From positions 1 to 6,899 of the forward strand of contig JABIQT010000746.1 of the NCBI GenBank assembly GCA_018667995.1: a DNA stretch of 6,899 nt, written 5' to 3'. The notes beneath the pieces were generated by a model. The model was given only the letters and a program-made list of their open reading frames with translations, had not been told where the DNA came from and searched no databases. Every line of letters starts with the position of its first letter. Position 1 is the first letter of the stretch. Of the stretch, positions 6,194-6,899 are shown piece by piece. The translations under genes and the position numbers were made by a program. The DNA comes from Candidatus Latescibacterota bacterium (GTDB lineage: Bacteria > JAAXHH01 > JABIQT01).

Positions 6194-6899
6194 ATTCCGC
6201 GCGTTTGTACTCGCCGATGCTGTTCCAATCAGGACGAGTCAGACCGTTTCTATCCCATACAAGCTCACCAGCTCGGAGCGTAAGCGCACACTGCAGGCGC
6301 TGTCGGCCCGTCAATCTTGCCCGGCCGGAATCCACAAAACCAAAGTCGCCCTCTAGCAGATCCAGAATGGCCATGTCAGCTTCTGCACCTTCGCTGAGCG
6401 TACCGAGTTCAGGACGATCGATTTCTTTGGCCGGTTCAATCGTTGACATTCTGATCACGTCATACAATGGAATGCCCATGTTCAAACACTTGGACATGGT
6501 TTCCGGCATCTGGGCGTTCGGAACGAGCGCGCTGTGTCTGTGGAGATCCGTACTAATTGAGTCCGGCCAGAAACCTTGATCGATGGCGGGAACGGCTATC
6601 CGGAACCAGAAGCTGCCACCACCGTGTCCAAGATCGAAGATGATTCCCCTCTGTCGAGCCTCTGTTACGTAATCATTGACGACCTTCTCGTCATCAAGTA
6701 GCGGAATGTGCTGTGCATACATGTGGGTATGTATGTCGCCAGGACTCATTTTCTCGAGAAGCAGATCTCTGTAGCTCCTCGTCGGCTGGGGAGCGAAATC
6801 GATCATGGCGATGGTGTTTGACATGCGTGCAGCCGCGATAGCCCCATCAACGGCCTCCCACCCGGGTCCTCCGAAATGTGCGGTCTTGCTTCCAACGAC
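6192..6899 (-). CDS. Amidohydrolase/deacetylase-family metallohydrolase, N-terminus missing
   Basis: The last 235 residues are visible. The frame stays open through the right edge, so the Met at 6824 is internal, not the start. Using visible numbering, the VGSKTAHFGGPGWE segment (2-15) contains Lys5, which fits the carboxylated metal-bridging Lys of this TIM-barrel class. Next come GDIHTHMYAQ (54-63, metal-binding His), RGIIFDLGHGGGSFWFR (84-100), PDSISTDLH (112-120, with the catalytic Asp118) and the closing STIEPAKEI...LGTLSEGAEAD block typical of amidohydrolases. The closest recognised group is the amidohydrolase/deacetylase metallohydrolases, of about 380-420 residues, related to dihydroorotases and N-acyl amino acid deacetylases. 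These hydrolyse amide, cyclic amide or ester bonds in small molecules. The strand-5 position, usually His in a Val-Met-Val-His segment, is Asp34 here (AMIDF). About 40% of the protein is outside the window, including the HxH metal site. It is the most upstream visible gene of the operon. Confidence 0.88.
   Translation of the reverse strand, partial: VVGSKTAHFGGPGWEAVDGAIAAARMSNTIAMIDFAPQPTRSYRDLLLEKMSPGDIHTHMYAQHIPLLDDEKVVNDYVTEARQRGIIFDLGHGGGSFWFRIAVPAIDQGFWPDSISTDLHRHSALVPNAQMPETMSKCLNMGIPLYDVIRMSTIEPAKEIDRPELGTLSEGAEADMAILDLLEGDFGFVDSGRARLTGRQRLQCALTLRAGELVWDRNGLTRPDWNSIGEYKRAE

Noticed and set aside
6205-6579. Plus-strand frame of 124 codons opposite the amidohydrolase gene
   Set aside because: It is Ser/Arg/Pro-rich and antisense to a well-conserved metallohydrolase, and has no motif of its own.
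6192-6824. The Met at 6824 as the true start of the amidohydrolase
   Set aside because: The frame is open from 6824 to 6899 without a stop and encodes family-consistent sequence, including a candidate bridging Lys. No Shine-Dalgarno site precedes that Met, so the gene continues out of the window.

Overview
The window looks like a chromosomal stretch from a heterotrophic Gram-negative bacterium. Base composition is balanced to slightly GC-rich, Shine-Dalgarno sites are clear, and there is one lipoprotein and one secreted or periplasmic protein. Paired DUF2911 genes next to catabolic genes would fit an uncultured environmental lineage (Gemmatimonadota- or Bacteroidota/Rhodothermota-like), but no phylogenetic marker is present, so this placement is a guess. 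I see no rRNA, tRNA, CRISPR array, insertion sequence or phage gene.

Layout, left to right. (1) Positions 1-401, minus strand: the N-terminal part of an RraA-family protein (4-hydroxy-4-methyl-2-oxoglutarate aldolase-like), cut by the window edge. (2) A 125-nt divergent intergenic region. (3) Positions 527-1876, plus strand: two tandem paralogous DUF2911-type exported proteins, the first a short, divergent putative lipoprotein and the second a canonical member with a Sec signal peptide. They are separated by a 258-nt spacer holding a 14-bp perfect palindrome and small hairpins. (4) A strong bidirectional intrinsic terminator (1902-1945) between convergent transcription units. (5) Positions 1962-6899, minus strand: a four-gene operon-like block. 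In transcription order it contains an amidohydrolase/deacetylase-family metallohydrolase (truncated at the right edge), a large OPT-like membrane transporter, a D-isomer-specific 2-hydroxyacid dehydrogenase, and an Ldh_2 (malate/L-lactate/ureidoglycolate dehydrogenase family) oxidoreductase. Gaps are 10, 42 and 53 nt, every gene has its own Shine-Dalgarno site, and the block ends at the shared terminator.

The minus-strand block reads as an uptake-and-catabolism module: import of a small organic (perhaps peptide-like or N-acylated) compound, metal-dependent hydrolysis, then NAD(P)-dependent oxidation or stereo-inversion of a 2-hydroxyacid by two unrelated dehydrogenases. The RraA-family gene, across the DUF2911 pair, would fit as a lyase or decarboxylase acting on an oxo-acid intermediate. 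The substrate cannot be read from the sequence. The block is the best candidate here for an undescribed pathway.
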